From Rickettsiales bacterium (GTDB taxonomy: Bacteria > Pseudomonadota > Alphaproteobacteria > Rickettsiales > Rickettsiaceae): a stretch of 58,927 nucleotides of DNA. Both the position numbers and the translations under genes were made by a program. The stretch lies in contig NVVL01000005.1 in assembly GCA_002402195.1 (NCBI GenBank), positions 1 to 58,927 of the forward strand, written 5' to 3'. Positions 1-9,742 of this stretch are shown here, piece by piece. The notes below the pieces were generated by a model that did not search any database, was not told the origin of the DNA, and saw only the letters and a list, made by a program, of their open reading frames with translations. The stretch's first letter is position 1. Every line of letters begins with the position of its first letter.

Positions 1-46
1 CCTAGAATATTCCATATTTTTAGAGATTTTTTCATCTAGATTTAAA
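1..46. repeat. Dispersed palindromic repeat, copy A (cut by window start)
   Basis: The first 44 bases match 48744-48787 with a single mismatch. The core CCTAGAATAT..ATATTTTTAG is the AT-rich palindrome shared by the whole intergenic family described in the findings. It lies downstream of the fumC stop. Confidence 0.75.
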
Positions 47-123
47 TTTTTGGGTTAAAATATTGAACATATTTTAATTTAAAAGTTTGAAAAATAGATG
101 GAAAAAGATCCAAAATACCCCCC

Positions 124-1512
124 CTACTTCCCAATCATATCTTGGGGCACGACATATTTGTCGAAATCTTCTGATGATATCACTCCGGATGCGATTGCGG
201 CTTCTTTTAGGCTCGTACCCTCTATAAAGGCTTTTTTGGCAATTTTAGCGGCGTTGTCGTAGCCTATATGTGGGTTAAGGGCGGTTACTAGCATCAGTGA
301 CTTATCCCTCAAATCGTTGATTCGCTCTATGTTTGGCTCGATCCCATCAATGCAATTAGACACCAAACTATTCATCGCATCGCTAAGCAGACGGATAGAA
401 TGAGTCACGTTCTGTATGATCAAAGGCTTGAACACATTAAGCTCGAAATGTCCGTTTGAGCCTCCAATACTCACCGCAACATGATTCCCCATCACCTGGG
501 CTGCAACCATAGTCATTGCCTCACATTGAGTCGGGTTAACCTTGCCTGGCATAATGGAGGAGCCGGGCTCATTGGCGGGAAGATTCAGTTCCCCCAAACC
601 ACATCTGGGGCCTGAGCCTAGCAGGCGGATATCATTGGCAATCTTCATCATGCTAACCGCTATGCTATTGAGCGTTCCCGAGAACTCGACCAAAGCATCA
701 TTACACGCCAAAGCCTCAAATTTATTCGGCGCAGTTTGGAACTTATATCCAGTAAATTTCGAAACTTCCTCTGCGAATTTTTCAGCAAATCCGGCTTTGC
801 AGTTAATGCCCGTTCCGACCGCCGTGCCGCCTTGTGCCAGATAGTGCACCCTTGCGAGTGAGTGCCCTACTCGCTCCAAACTATATTTGATCTGATACGC
901 ATATCCGGAGAATTCTTGCCCCAAGCTCACCGGTGTTGCGTCTTGCAAATGCGTTCTGCCAATCTTGACAATTCCATCCCAATCTTTGGCCTTGTTATCC
1001 AGGCTTTTATGCATCTTCTCAAGAGCAGGGATTAATAGCTCATTACTCTGCAAAACGGTCGCAATATGCATGGCAGTTGGGAATACATCGTTCGAAGATT
1101 GCCCCATATTCACATGATCATTCGGATGCACGGGAGACTTTCCGCCCTTTTCCCCTGTTAGTTTTTCGTTCGCAATGCCCGCTAGAACCTCATTCATATT
1201 CATGTTTGACTGAGTGCCAGAGCCCGTTTGCCACACTACTAATGGGAAGTTATCGTCAAACTCGCCCGCAAGCACCCGGTCTGCGGACTCGATTATGGCA
1301 GCGGCTATATGTATATCAAGAGCGCCGATCTCGGAGTGAACTTTGGCAGCAGAGCGTTTGAGAATCGCAAGAGCCCGGATCATTTCCTTAGGCATTTTCT
1401 GGTCAGCAATTTTAAAATTACCAATAGAACGCTGCGTTTGAGCACCCCAATAATAGTTACTCTCAACTTTAATCTCGCCTATAGAATCAGTTTCAACCCT
1501 GTATTCTGCCAT
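124..1512 (-). CDS. fumC: Fumarate hydratase, class II
   Basis: Fumarase of the TCA cycle, interconverting fumarate and L-malate in the cytoplasm. The 462 residues match the usual length of the oxygen-stable, iron-free class II family. Visible motifs are [14 protein letters not shown] near residue 100 (substrate site) and the superfamily signature [12 protein letters not shown] near residue 320, whose serine is the catalytic base. The ATG at 1512 is the start; chpT ends only 9 bases upstream, so the two are probably co-transcribed. Argininosuccinate lyase and aspartase share the signature, but the rest of the sequence fits FumC. Confidence 0.97.
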   Translation of the reverse strand: MAEYRVETDSIGEIKVESNYYWGAQTQRSIGNFKIADQKMPKEMIRALAILKRSAAKVHSEIGALDIHIAAAIIESADRVLAGEFDDNFPLVVWQTGSGTQSNMNMNEVLAGIANEKLTGEKGGKSPVHPNDHVNMGQSSNDVFPTAMHIATVLQSNELLIPALEKMHKSLDNKAKDWDGIVKIGRTHLQDATPVSLGQEFSGYAYQIKYSLERVGHSLARVHYLAQGGTAVGTGINCKAGFAEKFAEEVSKFTGYKFQTAPNKFEALACNDALVEFSGTLNSIAVSMMKIANDIRLLGSGPRCGLGELNLPANEPGSSIMPGKVNPTQCEAMTMVAAQVMGNHVAVSIGGSNGHFELNVFKPLIIQNVTHSIRLLSDAMNSLVSNCIDGIEPNIERINDLRDKSLMLVTALNPHIGYDNAAKIAKKAFIEGTSLKEAAIASGVISSEDFDKYVVPQDMIGK

Positions 1513-1521
1513 TTTGCGCCC

Positions 1522-2145
1522 CTATTTTTTTTTCAAATTATACTCGATCAATTCATCCGTTTGATTCACGGAAACTATATATCCATTTTGCGCGCAAATC
1601 CTGCCGATATAATGCTCACGACAATTACCAACATCAATTGGAGCATCAAGATCGCCTTCCAAAATCTGCGCATTATCCTCTTTTAACTTCAAAATCTTGC
1701 TACGGCTTATGATCTTAAATTCACTCGCATTAATATTATTCACATGAACATCAAGTACGCCCCGCATGGCGCCGCTTTCTGCTGCGATAACTATTAAACA
1801 CATAACAGCTTTGGCAATTTGCGTGTCAAGAAAGATCAAGCCTTTCTCAAAATGTAGATTCAGCTCAGTCTTTTTGTCCTCAAAGAAATCGGTCAGCAGC
1901 TTCATTATGCTAATCACACTGACTTCCTCTTCTTCAGCAGACGCGCCATATGCCGCACGAAGGAGCCTTAAATGACTCACCAAATTAATCGACTCTTCCG
2001 ATGCAATGACTTTTGCCTGCTTAGCAATCGATGTATCTTGTCCGCAAATCATGCTAAGGCAATTATCAATGGCACCAATGGAGCCCGCCAAATCATGGCA
2101 TAATTTTGCGCTCAAAGCTTGTGATAGTTCTATTGTTCTGGTCAT
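1522..2145 (-). CDS. chpT: Histidine phosphotransferase ChpT
   Basis: In alphaproteobacteria ChpT passes phosphate from the hybrid kinase CckA to CtrA and CpdR. The 207-residue protein carries the family hallmark LCHDLAGSIGAIDN at residues 15-28, with His17 as the likely phospho-acceptor. The rest resembles the degenerate HATPase-like fold of ChpT, without intact ATP-binding boxes, so it should be a transfer protein and not a kinase. It is placed between fumC and lpdA in one minus-strand run. Possible CtrA boxes upstream of flgB and other genes in this window make the presence of this phosphorelay member relevant. Confidence 0.85.
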   Translation of the reverse strand: MTRTIELSQALSAKLCHDLAGSIGAIDNCLSMICGQDTSIAKQAKVIASEESINLVSHLRLLRAAYGASAEEEEVSVISIMKLLTDFFEDKKTELNLHFEKGLIFLDTQIAKAVMCLIVIAAESGAMRGVLDVHVNNINASEFKIISRSKILKLKEDNAQILEGDLDAPIDVGNCREHYIGRICAQNGYIVSVNQTDELIEYNLKKK

Positions 2146-2161
2146 AAATTTTATTTATATG

Positions 2162-3541
2162 TTATATGTGAATTTGTTTGTTATATGCTTGCAGCACAGA
2201 CTCATACATCATTTCTGATAATGTTGGATGTGGGAATATCGTATTCATCAAATCCTCTTCCGTGCCCTCCATTTCCTTTGCAACCACGTAGCCTTGAATC
2301 AGTTCAGTAACATCCGAGCCAATCATATGGCTGCCTAGCATCTCGCCAGTTTTTGCATCAAAGATTGTCTTGATCATTCCATCACCATCACCAAGGATCA
2401 TCGCTTTTGCGTTGCCATAAAACGGGAATCTACCAATTTTAATCTCGCGCCCATCCGCTTTTGCAGCCTCTTCCGTCAGGCCAACACTAGCTATTTGCGG
2501 GCTGGAATATGTGCAGCCAGGAATGTTTGTTTTAGTAATCTGATGAGGCTTTTTGCCGGCAATCATCTCAGCCGCGATCACCCCTTCATGGCTGGCTTTA
2601 TGCGCAAGCCACGGCGCGCCTGCAACATCACCAATCGCATAAACCCCCTTCTGACTCGTTTGCATCAGGCCATTAGTAACTATATGCCCGCGATCTAACT
2701 TAACTTTTATTTTTTCCAAACCGATATTTTCAACATTTCCAGAAATACCCACAGCCATCAGCAGAATCTCGGATTTTATCACCTCCTTCTTGCCGCCATG
2801 CTCAAAAATGATCTCAACTGAATTTTTACCGGATTTTTGCTCTTTAAGCACCACCCCAGTCTTAAACTTAATCCCCTTAGATTCAAACGCTTTTCTGGCC
2901 ATAGAGGATATCTCACTATCTTCCACAGGCAGGATCCGATCAGCGGCCTCTAGCACAGTAACATCAACCCCAATCGCATTATAAAAAGATGCAAACTCAA
3001 CACCAATCGCACCAGAGCCCACCACGACCATCGATTTTGGTGTGGTTTTGGGCACCAGAGCCTCGCGGTAGCTCCAGATATTCCCTCCATTTGGTTCGAA
3101 CCCTTCAAGCACGCGCGCCCGTGCGCCCGTTGCGATGATTATGTTCTTTGCTTTGACAGTAGTCTTCCCGTCCACAGAAATTTGAGTAGGGCTTTCGATC
3201 TTAGCAGCCCCCTCTATCACAGTAACTTTATTCTTCTTAAGTAGCCCAGCAATACCACCAACCAGCTTGCCCGATATATCTCGTGAGCGCTTCACGATCT
3301 TCTGAAGATCAAACCCAACATTCCCGGCAGAAATACCATATTCCTCGGAATGTTTCATTTTTTGATATAATTCCGCAGATTTAAGCAGAGCTTTCGTTGG
3401 AATACACCCCCAATTCAGACATATTCCCCCCAGATGCTCCTTCTCTATCAGTGCCGTTTTCTGCCCAAGCTGCGCAGCTCTTATCGCAGCGACGTAACCT
3501 CCAGGGCCTCCGCCAATTACTACTACATCAAAATTTTCCAT
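2162..3541 (-). CDS. lpdA: Dihydrolipoyl dehydrogenase (E3)
   Basis: FAD-dependent E3 subunit that reoxidises the lipoyl groups of pyruvate dehydrogenase with NAD+. It has the N-terminal FAD fold (VVVIGGGPGGYVAA, residues 6-19), the redox disulfide motif GGICLNWGCIPTK with Cys41 and Cys46, a second nucleotide fold (VVVGSGAIGVEFA) and the C-terminal catalytic HPTLSE. I chose the ATG at 3541 over an upstream in-frame start at 3568 because GAAAGGA precedes it at good distance and the family begins at this point (459 residues). It follows pdhC by 19 bases, so it belongs to the pdh operon. Confidence 0.96.
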   Translation of the reverse strand: MENFDVVVIGGGPGGYVAAIRAAQLGQKTALIEKEHLGGICLNWGCIPTKALLKSAELYQKMKHSEEYGISAGNVGFDLQKIVKRSRDISGKLVGGIAGLLKKNKVTVIEGAAKIESPTQISVDGKTTVKAKNIIIATGARARVLEGFEPNGGNIWSYREALVPKTTPKSMVVVGSGAIGVEFASFYNAIGVDVTVLEAADRILPVEDSEISSMARKAFESKGIKFKTGVVLKEQKSGKNSVEIIFEHGGKKEVIKSEILLMAVGISGNVENIGLEKIKVKLDRGHIVTNGLMQTSQKGVYAIGDVAGAPWLAHKASHEGVIAAEMIAGKKPHQITKTNIPGCTYSSPQIASVGLTEEAAKADGREIKIGRFPFYGNAKAMILGDGDGMIKTIFDAKTGEMLGSHMIGSDVTELIQGYVVAKEMEGTEEDLMNTIFPHPTLSEMMYESVLQAYNKQIHI

Positions 3542-3560
3542 AATCACAATCCTTTCAAAT

Positions 3561-4811
3561 CTAAACAAACATCAATATTGGTGATTCTATATATTTCTTA
3601 AATGCTGCAAGGAATAACGCTCCAACCGCGCCATCAACTACCCTGTGATCGCATGATAAATTCACATCCATTATCATCCTTGTCTCTATCTTATCATTAA
3701 TCACCACCGCTCTTTTGCTGCTCATCCCCACTGCAAGAATACAACCTTGCGGAGGGTTGATGATAGCATTAAAGCTCTTAACACCATACATCCCCAGATT
3801 AGAGATGCTAAACCCACCACCTTGGAATTCCTCGGGCTTCAGACTATTTGCCCGCGCCCGCTTGGCAAGATCTTTCATCTCAGAGGAAATAGTCGTGATC
3901 TCCTTTTGATCAGCATTACGAATCACCGGAGTAATCAGCCCGCCATCAATCGCAACAGCTATCGAAATATCAACATTATTATACATCATGATCGCATCAT
4001 CGCTCCAGCTTGCATTTGCCTCTGGAATATCCATCAGTGCCTTTGCCGTTGCTAGAATCACGAAATCATTCACCGATAATTTCTTGCTTTTATCATCCCC
4101 AAAGCTAGCATTGAGCTGCGCTCTGATCTCCAGAACCGAATCCATCATACATTCGTTTGAAAGATAAAAATGCGGCACAGTCTGTTTCGACTCAACAAGA
4201 CGCTTGGCAATAATCTTCCTGATATTATTATTCGGCACCAGGCGATATTCCTCCTTATGTCTCGAAATAGTGCCACGTTTTGTGCCTATATTAAGCAAAT
4301 CTGCCTTAATAATCCGGCCATGAGGTCCGCTGCCAGTGACATTTGCAAGAGCAATCCCCTCCATTTTCGCAATACGCTTTGCAAGAGGTGAGGCAAATAT
4401 CCGAGCTCCAGCCGGTCGCACCATCTCTGTTTTTGGAGCAGCAGAAGACGGGCTTGCAGCCGGTATAGATGCAGCTGGTGCAGGCTTCTCTTCTTTTTTA
4501 GGCTCAGAAGCAACCGTACCTGCTGCCGATTCCTTCTCAATAAAAGCAGCAAGTGCTGCTTTGTCTTCATCTTCTTCAAGCAGCACTCCGATCAACGAAT
4601 TAACCGGCACTTCCTGCGCACCTTCTGGCACCATGATCTTAGCAAGCACACCTTCATCAACAGCTTCAACTTCCATAGTTGCTTTATCTGTTTCGATCTC
4701 GGCGATCACTTCCCCAGCTTTAACAGAGTCGCCTTCTTTCTTAGTCCATTTTGCAAGATTACCATGTTCCATCGTTGGCGATAAAGCTGGCATTAAAATT
4801 TTTATTGGCAT
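3561..4811 (-). CDS. pdhC: Pyruvate dehydrogenase E2, dihydrolipoamide acetyltransferase
   Basis: E2 core of the pyruvate dehydrogenase complex, transferring acetyl from lipoamide to CoA. One N-terminal lipoyl domain has the lipoylated lysine in [11 protein letters not shown] (Lys43), followed by an Ala/Pro/Glu-rich linker, a peripheral-subunit binding domain around residues 130-165 ([20 protein letters not shown]) and the acyltransferase domain ending in the active-site motif HRVVDG (His389). The start at 4811 ([15 protein letters not shown]) matches the family and has a GAAGAG ribosome site 7 bases away; a TTG 15 bases further up is in frame but unlikely. The gene sits between pdhB and lpdA. 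Confidence 0.96.
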   Translation of the reverse strand: MPIKILMPALSPTMEHGNLAKWTKKEGDSVKAGEVIAEIETDKATMEVEAVDEGVLAKIMVPEGAQEVPVNSLIGVLLEEDEDKAALAAFIEKESAAGTVASEPKKEEKPAPAASIPAASPSSAAPKTEMVRPAGARIFASPLAKRIAKMEGIALANVTGSGPHGRIIKADLLNIGTKRGTISRHKEEYRLVPNNNIRKIIAKRLVESKQTVPHFYLSNECMMDSVLEIRAQLNASFGDDKSKKLSVNDFVILATAKALMDIPEANASWSDDAIMMYNNVDISIAVAIDGGLITPVIRNADQKEITTISSEMKDLAKRARANSLKPEEFQGGGFSISNLGMYGVKSFNAIINPPQGCILAVGMSSKRAVVINDKIETRMIMDVNLSCDHRVVDGAVGALFLAAFKKYIESPILMFV

Positions 4812-4828
4812 TGATTCACTCTTCAATC

Positions 4829-4880
4829 TTTAAATTATATTTCTCTATAACAGACTTAAATCACATTTCTCTATAACAAG
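4829..4880. repeat. 26-bp tandem duplication at the pdhB 3' end
   Basis: Two copies, 4829-4854 and 4855-4880, share AAAT.A.ATTTCTCTATAACA. On the minus strand the first copy in transcription order encodes the last codons and stop of pdhB (CYREM*); the second copy lies outside the gene, before pdhC. Confidence 0.8.
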
Positions 4881-5844
4881 CCTGCTTTGCTGCTTCTACA
4901 ATATCCTCAACTGTTGGAAGCGACATTTTCTCCAGATTCTCAGCATATGGCAGTGGCACGTCCTTACCAGCCACAACTTCAACTGGAGCATCCAAATGGT
5001 CAAAAGCTTCTCTCATCACAATTGCGCTGATTGTAGCACCAATTCCACCAAAGAACCAGCCTTCCTCTACCACCACCAGGCGATTAGTTTTGACAACAGA
5101 CTCAATTATCGCCTCCTCGTCAAGCGGTTTGATCGTGCGAAGATCAATCACTTCGGCGCTAATCCCAGCCTCTGCCAGAATATCCGCAGCAGCGAGCGCC
5201 ATTCCAACCTGAATAGAGAATGCAAGGATGGTCACATCCTCCCCTTCTCTTAGTATTTTTGCTTTGCCAATCTCAATTGGCTCCACTATTTCTGGAGTCT
5301 CGAAACTCCTACCATACATTATCTCATTCTCTAAGAAAATCACCGGATTATCATCCCGAATCGCGCTAATCAGCAACCCTTTAGCATCCTCTGCGCTATA
5401 AGGAGCTATAACTTTCAAACCCGGAACATGCGCATAAGTTGCCGCGAAATTCTGGCTATGCTGCGCTCCGACCCTGGCTGCTGCGCCATTTGCACCACGA
5501 AATACGATAGGGCACCCAATCTGACCGCCGGACATATAATTAGTCTTCGCCGCCGAGTTGATGATCTGGTCAAATGCTTGCATTGCAAAATTAAACGTCA
5601 TAAATTCGACAATCGGACGAAGTCCGCCAAATGCCGCCCCAACCGCAAGGCCTGTGAACCCATGCTCTGTTATGGGAGTATCGATCACTCTTTTTGCGCC
5701 GAACTCTTCGAGCATTCCTTGAGTAATCTTATAAGCCCCTTGATATTCCGCAACCTCTTCCCCCATGACGAACACTTTCTCATCGCGTCTCATTTCCTCT
5801 GTCATGGCATCCCGAAGCGCTTCTCTTACTGTTATTTCTTTCAT
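4861..5844 (-). CDS. pdhB: Pyruvate dehydrogenase E1 beta subunit
   Basis: Beta subunit of the thiamine-diphosphate-dependent E1 component, which decarboxylates pyruvate and acetylates E2. The protein (about 327 residues) closely follows rickettsial Pdh[12 protein letters not shown] at the start, [15 protein letters not shown], the [22 protein letters not shown] segment and [13 protein letters not shown]. The ATG at 5844 gives the conserved N-terminus. A GTG at 5862 in the same frame overlaps the pdhA stop (GTGA), so translation may be coupled to pdhA with a six-residue extension. The 3' end is tandemly duplicated (see 4829-4880). Confidence 0.95.
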   Translation of the reverse strand: MKEITVREALRDAMTEEMRRDEKVFVMGEEVAEYQGAYKITQGMLEEFGAKRVIDTPITEHGFTGLAVGAAFGGLRPIVEFMTFNFAMQAFDQIINSAAKTNYMSGGQIGCPIVFRGANGAAARVGAQHSQNFAATYAHVPGLKVIAPYSAEDAKGLLISAIRDDNPVIFLENEIMYGRSFETPEIVEPIEIGKAKILREGEDVTILAFSIQVGMALAAADILAEAGISAEVIDLRTIKPLDEEAIIESVVKTNRLVVVEEGWFFGGIGATISAIVMREAFDHLDAPVEVVAGKDVPLPYAENLEKMSLPTVEDIVEAAKQACYREM

Positions 5845-5858
5845 AAATCTTTTATCTT

Positions 5859-6836
5859 TCACCTAAATATGTCAGTATAGAGCTCATCCTCGCTTGGGAA
5901 TGGCTCGGACGTAGCAAACTCCGCGACTTCTGCGATCTTTGCCTTCACTCTTTTTTCGATCTCCTTCACCTGATCTGCGCTTGCATAATCATTATCCAGA
6001 ATAATCTTCTTCGCAGATTCCACCGGATCCCTCTGCTTATATTCCTCCACCTCTTCTTTAGAGCGATATTGCGCAGGATCAGACATTGAATGACCACGAT
6101 AGCGATAAGTCTTAACCTCAAGAATCACCGGCCCATTGCCTCCACGCACAAACTCCGTCGCTTGAATAGTTGCATTATAGACAGCATCAATATCCATCCC
6201 ATCAGCCTGAAAGCCAGGAATATTAAAAGACTCGCCTTTTCTATAAAGATCAGTCATCGCCGTTGAGCGCTCCAGTGACGTGCCCATAGAATATTCATTA
6301 TTCTCTATCACATAAATCACTGGCAGCTTCCAAAGCGCTGCCATATTAAACGCCTCATATACCTGCCCCTGATTCGTGGCTCCATCACCAAAGAACGTAA
6401 AACACAAATTATTAGTTCCATTATATTGTTCTGCAAATCCAAGCCCTGTCCCAATCGGCACCTGCGCGCCAACTATTCCATTACCGCCATAAAACTTGCC
6501 ATCCTTGTTAAACAGATGCATAGAACCGCCCTTCCCGCGGGAACAACCAGAGCTCCGCCCCATCAGCTCTGCCATGACATATTTAGGGTCAGCTCCAGAC
6601 ATAATAATATGCCCATGGTCACGATAGCTTGTAATTGTGCTATCTTTTTCATCTTTAGCCAGAGTAATTCCAGCAATCACGGCCTCTTGGCCGATATATA
6701 AATGACAAAAACCCCCTATGAGCCCCATGCCATAAAACTGGCCACATTTTTCTTCAAAGCGCCGAATTAGCAGCATTTTCTCAAAGGAATCGACATATTC
6801 CTCTGGTTTTAGCTTATATTTCTTTTGTTCAAACAT
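5859..6836 (-). CDS. pdhA: Pyruvate dehydrogenase E1 alpha subunit
   Basis: Alpha subunit of pyruvate dehydrogenase E1 and first gene of the pdhABC-lpdA run. The thiamine-diphosphate motif is visible as [33 protein letters not shown] (GDG...NN), together with [11 protein letters not shown], the phosphorylation-loop equivalent. About 325 residues is typical. The ATG at 6836 is preferred; an in-frame TTG lies 6 bases upstream, and neither has a clear ribosome site. A TATAAT-like box on the minus strand at 6875-6880 may be the operon promoter. Confidence 0.95.
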   Translation of the reverse strand: MFEQKKYKLKPEEYVDSFEKMLLIRRFEEKCGQFYGMGLIGGFCHLYIGQEAVIAGITLAKDEKDSTITSYRDHGHIIMSGADPKYVMAELMGRSSGCSRGKGGSMHLFNKDGKFYGGNGIVGAQVPIGTGLGFAEQYNGTNNLCFTFFGDGATNQGQVYEAFNMAALWKLPVIYVIENNEYSMGTSLERSTAMTDLYRKGESFNIPGFQADGMDIDAVYNATIQATEFVRGGNGPVILEVKTYRYRGHSMSDPAQYRSKEEVEEYKQRDPVESAKKIILDNDYASADQVKEIEKRVKAKIAEVAEFATSEPFPSEDELYTDIFR

Positions 6837-6874
6837 GTTCAAAATAATTAAAGTTTATAGTCTTAACAACGTTC

Positions 6875-6903
6875 ATTATACGTGCTTTTTCTCTTATTGC
6901 ACA
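6875..6903 (-). promoter_or_regulatory. Possible pdhA promoter
   Basis: The minus strand reads TATAAT at 6880-6875, about 40 bases before pdhA. The -35 position (6903-6898, TGTGCA) is poor. No other promoter-like pair stands out before this operon. Confidence 0.4.
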
Positions 6904-6954
6904 TAGTAATTAGAAAACTGAGCTTAAAATATTAAAAACAACGCAAAAAAAACC

Positions 6955-6983
6955 TTGATGATTAGAAAAATCACCTCTATATT
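6955..6983 (+). promoter_or_regulatory. Sigma-70 type promoter of the VOC gene
   Basis: TTGATG at 6955-6960 and TATATT at 6978-6983 are separated by 17 bases, 31 bases before the ATG at 7015. This is the best promoter in the pdhA/VOC divergent gap. Confidence 0.55.
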
Positions 6984-7014
6984 CAATGAAGTTGAACCTG
7001 AACTATTGTGACCA

Positions 7015-7389
7015 ATGATAAAAAAAATAGCTTTTACTATGTATCCCGCTGCCGATATTAGCAAGGCAAGGGATTTTTACGAAACTATCCTCGGCCTGGA
7101 AGTTGGCAATATTTTCAAGCATCCTAATGATGGGTTTTGGATTGAGTATGACCTCCCAGAAGGCGGATGCCTAGCAATTTCCAACCTCGATACTGGCAGA
7201 ACCCCCAGCCCAAACTCCGGCGGAGCTATTGCTTTCGAAGTTGAAGATTTGGACATAATAATAGCTGATCTAAAATCAAAGGACGTACAGTTCAAGCTTG
7301 AGAAATTCACTACAGAAATGTGTAGCATCGCTGTTATACTAGACCCTGAAGGGAATGCAATCACACTACATCAATTAAAAAGAAAATAA
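7015..7389 (+). CDS. VOC (glyoxalase/dioxygenase-fold) family protein
   Basis: A 124-residue single-domain member of the vicinal oxygen chelate superfamily. Visible are the paired beta-alpha-beta modules typical of the fold: IAFTMYPAADISKARDFYETILGLEV at the N-terminus and AIAFEVEDLDIIIADLKSKDVQF in the second half, ending ILDPEGNAITLHQ. The usual metal-binding positions of glyoxalase I are not clearly kept, so substrate and activity cannot be assigned. It is probably co-transcribed with the small lipoprotein 11 bases downstream. Confidence 0.8.
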   Translation: MIKKIAFTMYPAADISKARDFYETILGLEVGNIFKHPNDGFWIEYDLPEGGCLAISNLDTGRTPSPNSGGAIAFEVEDLDIIIADLKSKDVQFKLEKFTTEMCSIAVILDPEGNAITLHQLKRK

Positions 7390-7400
7390 GAATTTAAATC

Positions 7401-7637
7401 ATGAAAAAAATACTAATCATCGCCTCTTCCCTAATCCTTCTTGCAAGCTGCAGCAACAAGGCTAAAAACTCATTAGGAATTACTGAAACGCTTCCTGATG
7501 AATATCAAGTAACACGTAATAAATCTCTAGAAATACCACCTCATTACCACCTAAATGCACCGGTAAATGACAATAAAAACACTGGTAAAAAGAAACTATC
7601 CGAAGCTGAAAATAAATTGCTGAAAGAAATTAAGTAA
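7401..7637 (+). CDS. BamF-like (DUF3035) lipoprotein
   Basis: A 78-residue lipoprotein with a signal peptide ending in the lipobox LLASC (Cys17). After it comes LGITETLPDEYQVTRNKSLEIPPHY, which matches the core of the alphaproteobacterial DUF3035/BamF family (LGLT..PDEF.V..R.PLE.PP). BamF is an outer-membrane lipoprotein of the BAM complex that inserts beta-barrel proteins. This copy is short, ending soon after the conserved motif in a Lys/Glu-rich tail, so a reduced version is likely. The assignment rests on that one motif. Confidence 0.7.
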   Translation: MKKILIIASSLILLASCSNKAKNSLGITETLPDEYQVTRNKSLEIPPHYHLNAPVNDNKNTGKKKLSEAENKLLKEIK

Positions 7638-7664
7638 GCACGCCGCACCTACCGCTCCTCCATT

Positions 7665-8963
7665 TTAGCGTTCAAGCCCGTCTTTGACTATTTCGGCGGC
7701 GCTTGGGAGCTCGAATCTGGACTCTTCTTTGCTTTTGAGTGCGGTAGGAGCTTTGCGGGCGATTATGTTCTGCATTGCATTACCAATTTCGGACTGAATC
7801 AATGCCACAGCTACCTCCAGCTCCTCGCGGCCACAGAGGATTCTGCTCACCTCTCCAGTTTCCGGATTGATGTGATTCATTGCATATTCCTGCTTGCCGG
7901 TGTCACCTTCCTCTTTCTTTAACTGCACAACCCGGCTTGCGATTTGCTCGTCATATTCCATAGGTTTGACGCCGCTATAGGCTTCTTCAACAGTGATCAG
8001 CTCGCCATTTTTTGTCACGCGCCCCTCTTTTTGAACGAAAACCTCGTCAAAATTATCCAGCTTGTGGTCTGAATAGAGATTCAATCCTTGTTCAAGCAAT
8101 CCGATCACCTGACCAGCAAGGGGGTTGTTTTTGACGTAAGAGTCACAGCCTTTCTCAAGCAACGAAATCACCCAACCAACAAAGGGGCTGGTTTCTTTGT
8201 CTTTTTTGGTCACGAACTCTATCACCATCTGAATTAGTGACGGATTTTCCTTCTGCGAGTTGGGCTCGATGACATAAACCTCGCCCGCTTGTTCGTTCAA
8301 GCTGTTGATCATATTGGGGCGATTATTAAACTCGTATAAACGCAGATTCTCAGCACTCTCCGCAGGCAATCCCGCATCCTTATACATCCCACTTAAAATC
8401 TTCTTAGTGCCAGGATTCTCAAAAGTGACCGCAGATATTTGCTCCTCTCCCGCCTTCAGATCGCGCTGGGTCAGCTTGATGTCCATATCCACAGCCTGCA
8501 TTTCGGCCATGGCAGCGCCCAGGGAATGCCCGGTATAATGGAATTTATATTCGCTAGCCTCTGCTCCCAGACTGTCTAGGATCATGTCGTTTAGAACCTG
8601 AGCCGGGTTTAGCTTGCGAGGTTTCTGCGAGGCAGCAAGCAGAGCATCATCGAATAGGTCGGAACCCATTTTTGAAACATCACGACCAAGCCTGGTTCCG
8701 GCTGTTGCAAAAACAACCTCCTTTGTTTGCCAGTTCATGAAGGCAGCGCAGCGGAAAGATGCCTCTTTCGTGTCATCCAGATGGTCGGTCATCAGGAACA
8801 TTTCATAGCCATCGGGCATTTTATCTGCCAGCTCTTGCATTTGTGCGTCGTGCTGTTTATAGGCGAAACGACTGAATAACACATCACGAGCCGCCCTGCC
8901 CTTGAAAGCCTTCCAGTCCGGATGAGATTCTTTTATTACATGCCGCGCGCGTGATCCCGCCAT
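7665..8963 (-). CDS. Lipase-like alpha/beta hydrolase, possible effector
   Basis: A 432-residue protein with a class-3-lipase-like region: after an N-terminal helical stretch, TKEVVFATAGTRLG is followed by YHFTGHSLGAAMAEMQA-type sequence, with the nucleophile elbow GHSLG near residue 180. Candidate Asp and His partners lie downstream but I cannot place them safely. The C-terminal half (two similar segments, FVGWVISLLEKGCDSYVKNNP and AGQVIGLLEQGLNLYSDHK) is unlike lipases I know. There is no signal peptide. The ATG at 8963 has AGGGAG at ideal distance; the TTG at 8969 is rejected. Phospholipase or triacylglycerol lipase activity is inference. Neighbouring genes look effector-like. Confidence 0.6.
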   Translation of the reverse strand: MAGSRARHVIKESHPDWKAFKGRAARDVLFSRFAYKQHDAQMQELADKMPDGYEMFLMTDHLDDTKEASFRCAAFMNWQTKEVVFATAGTRLGRDVSKMGSDLFDDALLAASQKPRKLNPAQVLNDMILDSLGAEASEYKFHYTGHSLGAAMAEMQAVDMDIKLTQRDLKAGEEQISAVTFENPGTKKILSGMYKDAGLPAESAENLRLYEFNNRPNMINSLNEQAGEVYVIEPNSQKENPSLIQMVIEFVTKKDKETSPFVGWVISLLEKGCDSYVKNNPLAGQVIGLLEQGLNLYSDHKLDNFDEVFVQKEGRVTKNGELITVEEAYSGVKPMEYDEQIASRVVQLKKEEGDTGKQEYAMNHINPETGEVSRILCGREELEVAVALIQSEIGNAMQNIIARKAPTALKSKEESRFELPSAAEIVKDGLER

Positions 8964-9054
8964 AAACAAGCTCCCTATATAATAGTTTGATTCTAGTATT
9001 AAGGTTACATTATCTGGTTAATCTTTTCAACAAGGATAGTGAGCTTAACACAAC

Positions 9055-9090
9055 AAAAAACCCACCAAGTCAAAAAGACAGGCAGGTTTT
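9055..9090 (-). terminator. Possible terminator of the Lys-rich exported protein gene
   Basis: On the minus strand an imperfect stem (AAAACCTGCC paired with GGTGGGTTTT, two mismatches) is followed directly by six Ts, about 60 bases past the stop at 9148. Confidence 0.5.
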
Positions 9091-9147
9091 GCACGATAAA
9101 TAATCTTTAGAAATAACGCAGGCACCCAAGGAGCCCTGCATTTTATG

Positions 9148-9561
9148 CTACTTCGTAGCTTCCGGCTCCGCCTTAGCGGTTTTTATTTTGGTTGTTGTTT
9201 TAGTTGTTATTTTTGGCTTAGTTTTACCCTTCACCTGAGTATTTGCCTTGGTTTTTGCCTTGGTTTCTTCTTCTGAATTCAGCTCATCAAGTTTTTTATC
9301 TTCAGAGAATTCGTCATCCTCTTCTTCTTTTTTATGATTTATCACAGGATGCTTAGTTTTCACGAGTAATTTATTCTTTATTTTACAAGGAAACACTACA
9401 GATCTCGCCTTGCTGCCCGCTTGCACAGATTCTTTTGCTTTAGACTTAAAAATAGCCTTCCGCTCTTTTCCAGTAGAATCCACCACATCACCTGCAAGAA
9501 CAGAACTCATTGAAAACACACACGTCACCACAAACAGCAACCCAGCAAACATCTTTTTCAT
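9148..9561 (-). CDS. Lys/Thr-rich exported protein of unknown function
   Basis: The 137 residues begin with a clear Sec signal peptide (MKKMFAGLLFVVTCVFSMSSVLA, cleavage probably after VLA). The mature part is highly charged: an acidic stretch EEEDDEFSEDKKLDEL near residues 80-93 and a C-terminal low-complexity tail rich in Lys and Thr (KTKANTQVKGKTKPKITTKT). I recognise no domain. Such tails can bind DNA, peptidoglycan or acidic polymers, but nothing here decides. AGGTAG precedes the ATG. It is followed by a possible terminator. Confidence 0.65.
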   Translation of the reverse strand: MKKMFAGLLFVVTCVFSMSSVLAGDVVDSTGKERKAIFKSKAKESVQAGSKARSVVFPCKIKNKLLVKTKHPVINHKKEEEDDEFSEDKKLDELNSEEETKAKTKANTQVKGKTKPKITTKTTTKIKTAKAEPEATK

Positions 9562-9742
9562 AATTCACTACCTAAAGTTATTAGTTATAATCGAGGATAA
9601 TGTAATCTCCTCTGGCACTTCTGTCAAGAAGTTTATAAAAATTAAGTTATATTCCATTTATCACAAAACACAGCATTTTAAAATGCTATGCGCGGTGATC
9701 AATCATAATATCAATCACCGCAGGCCACTGCCTTTTTGCGCA

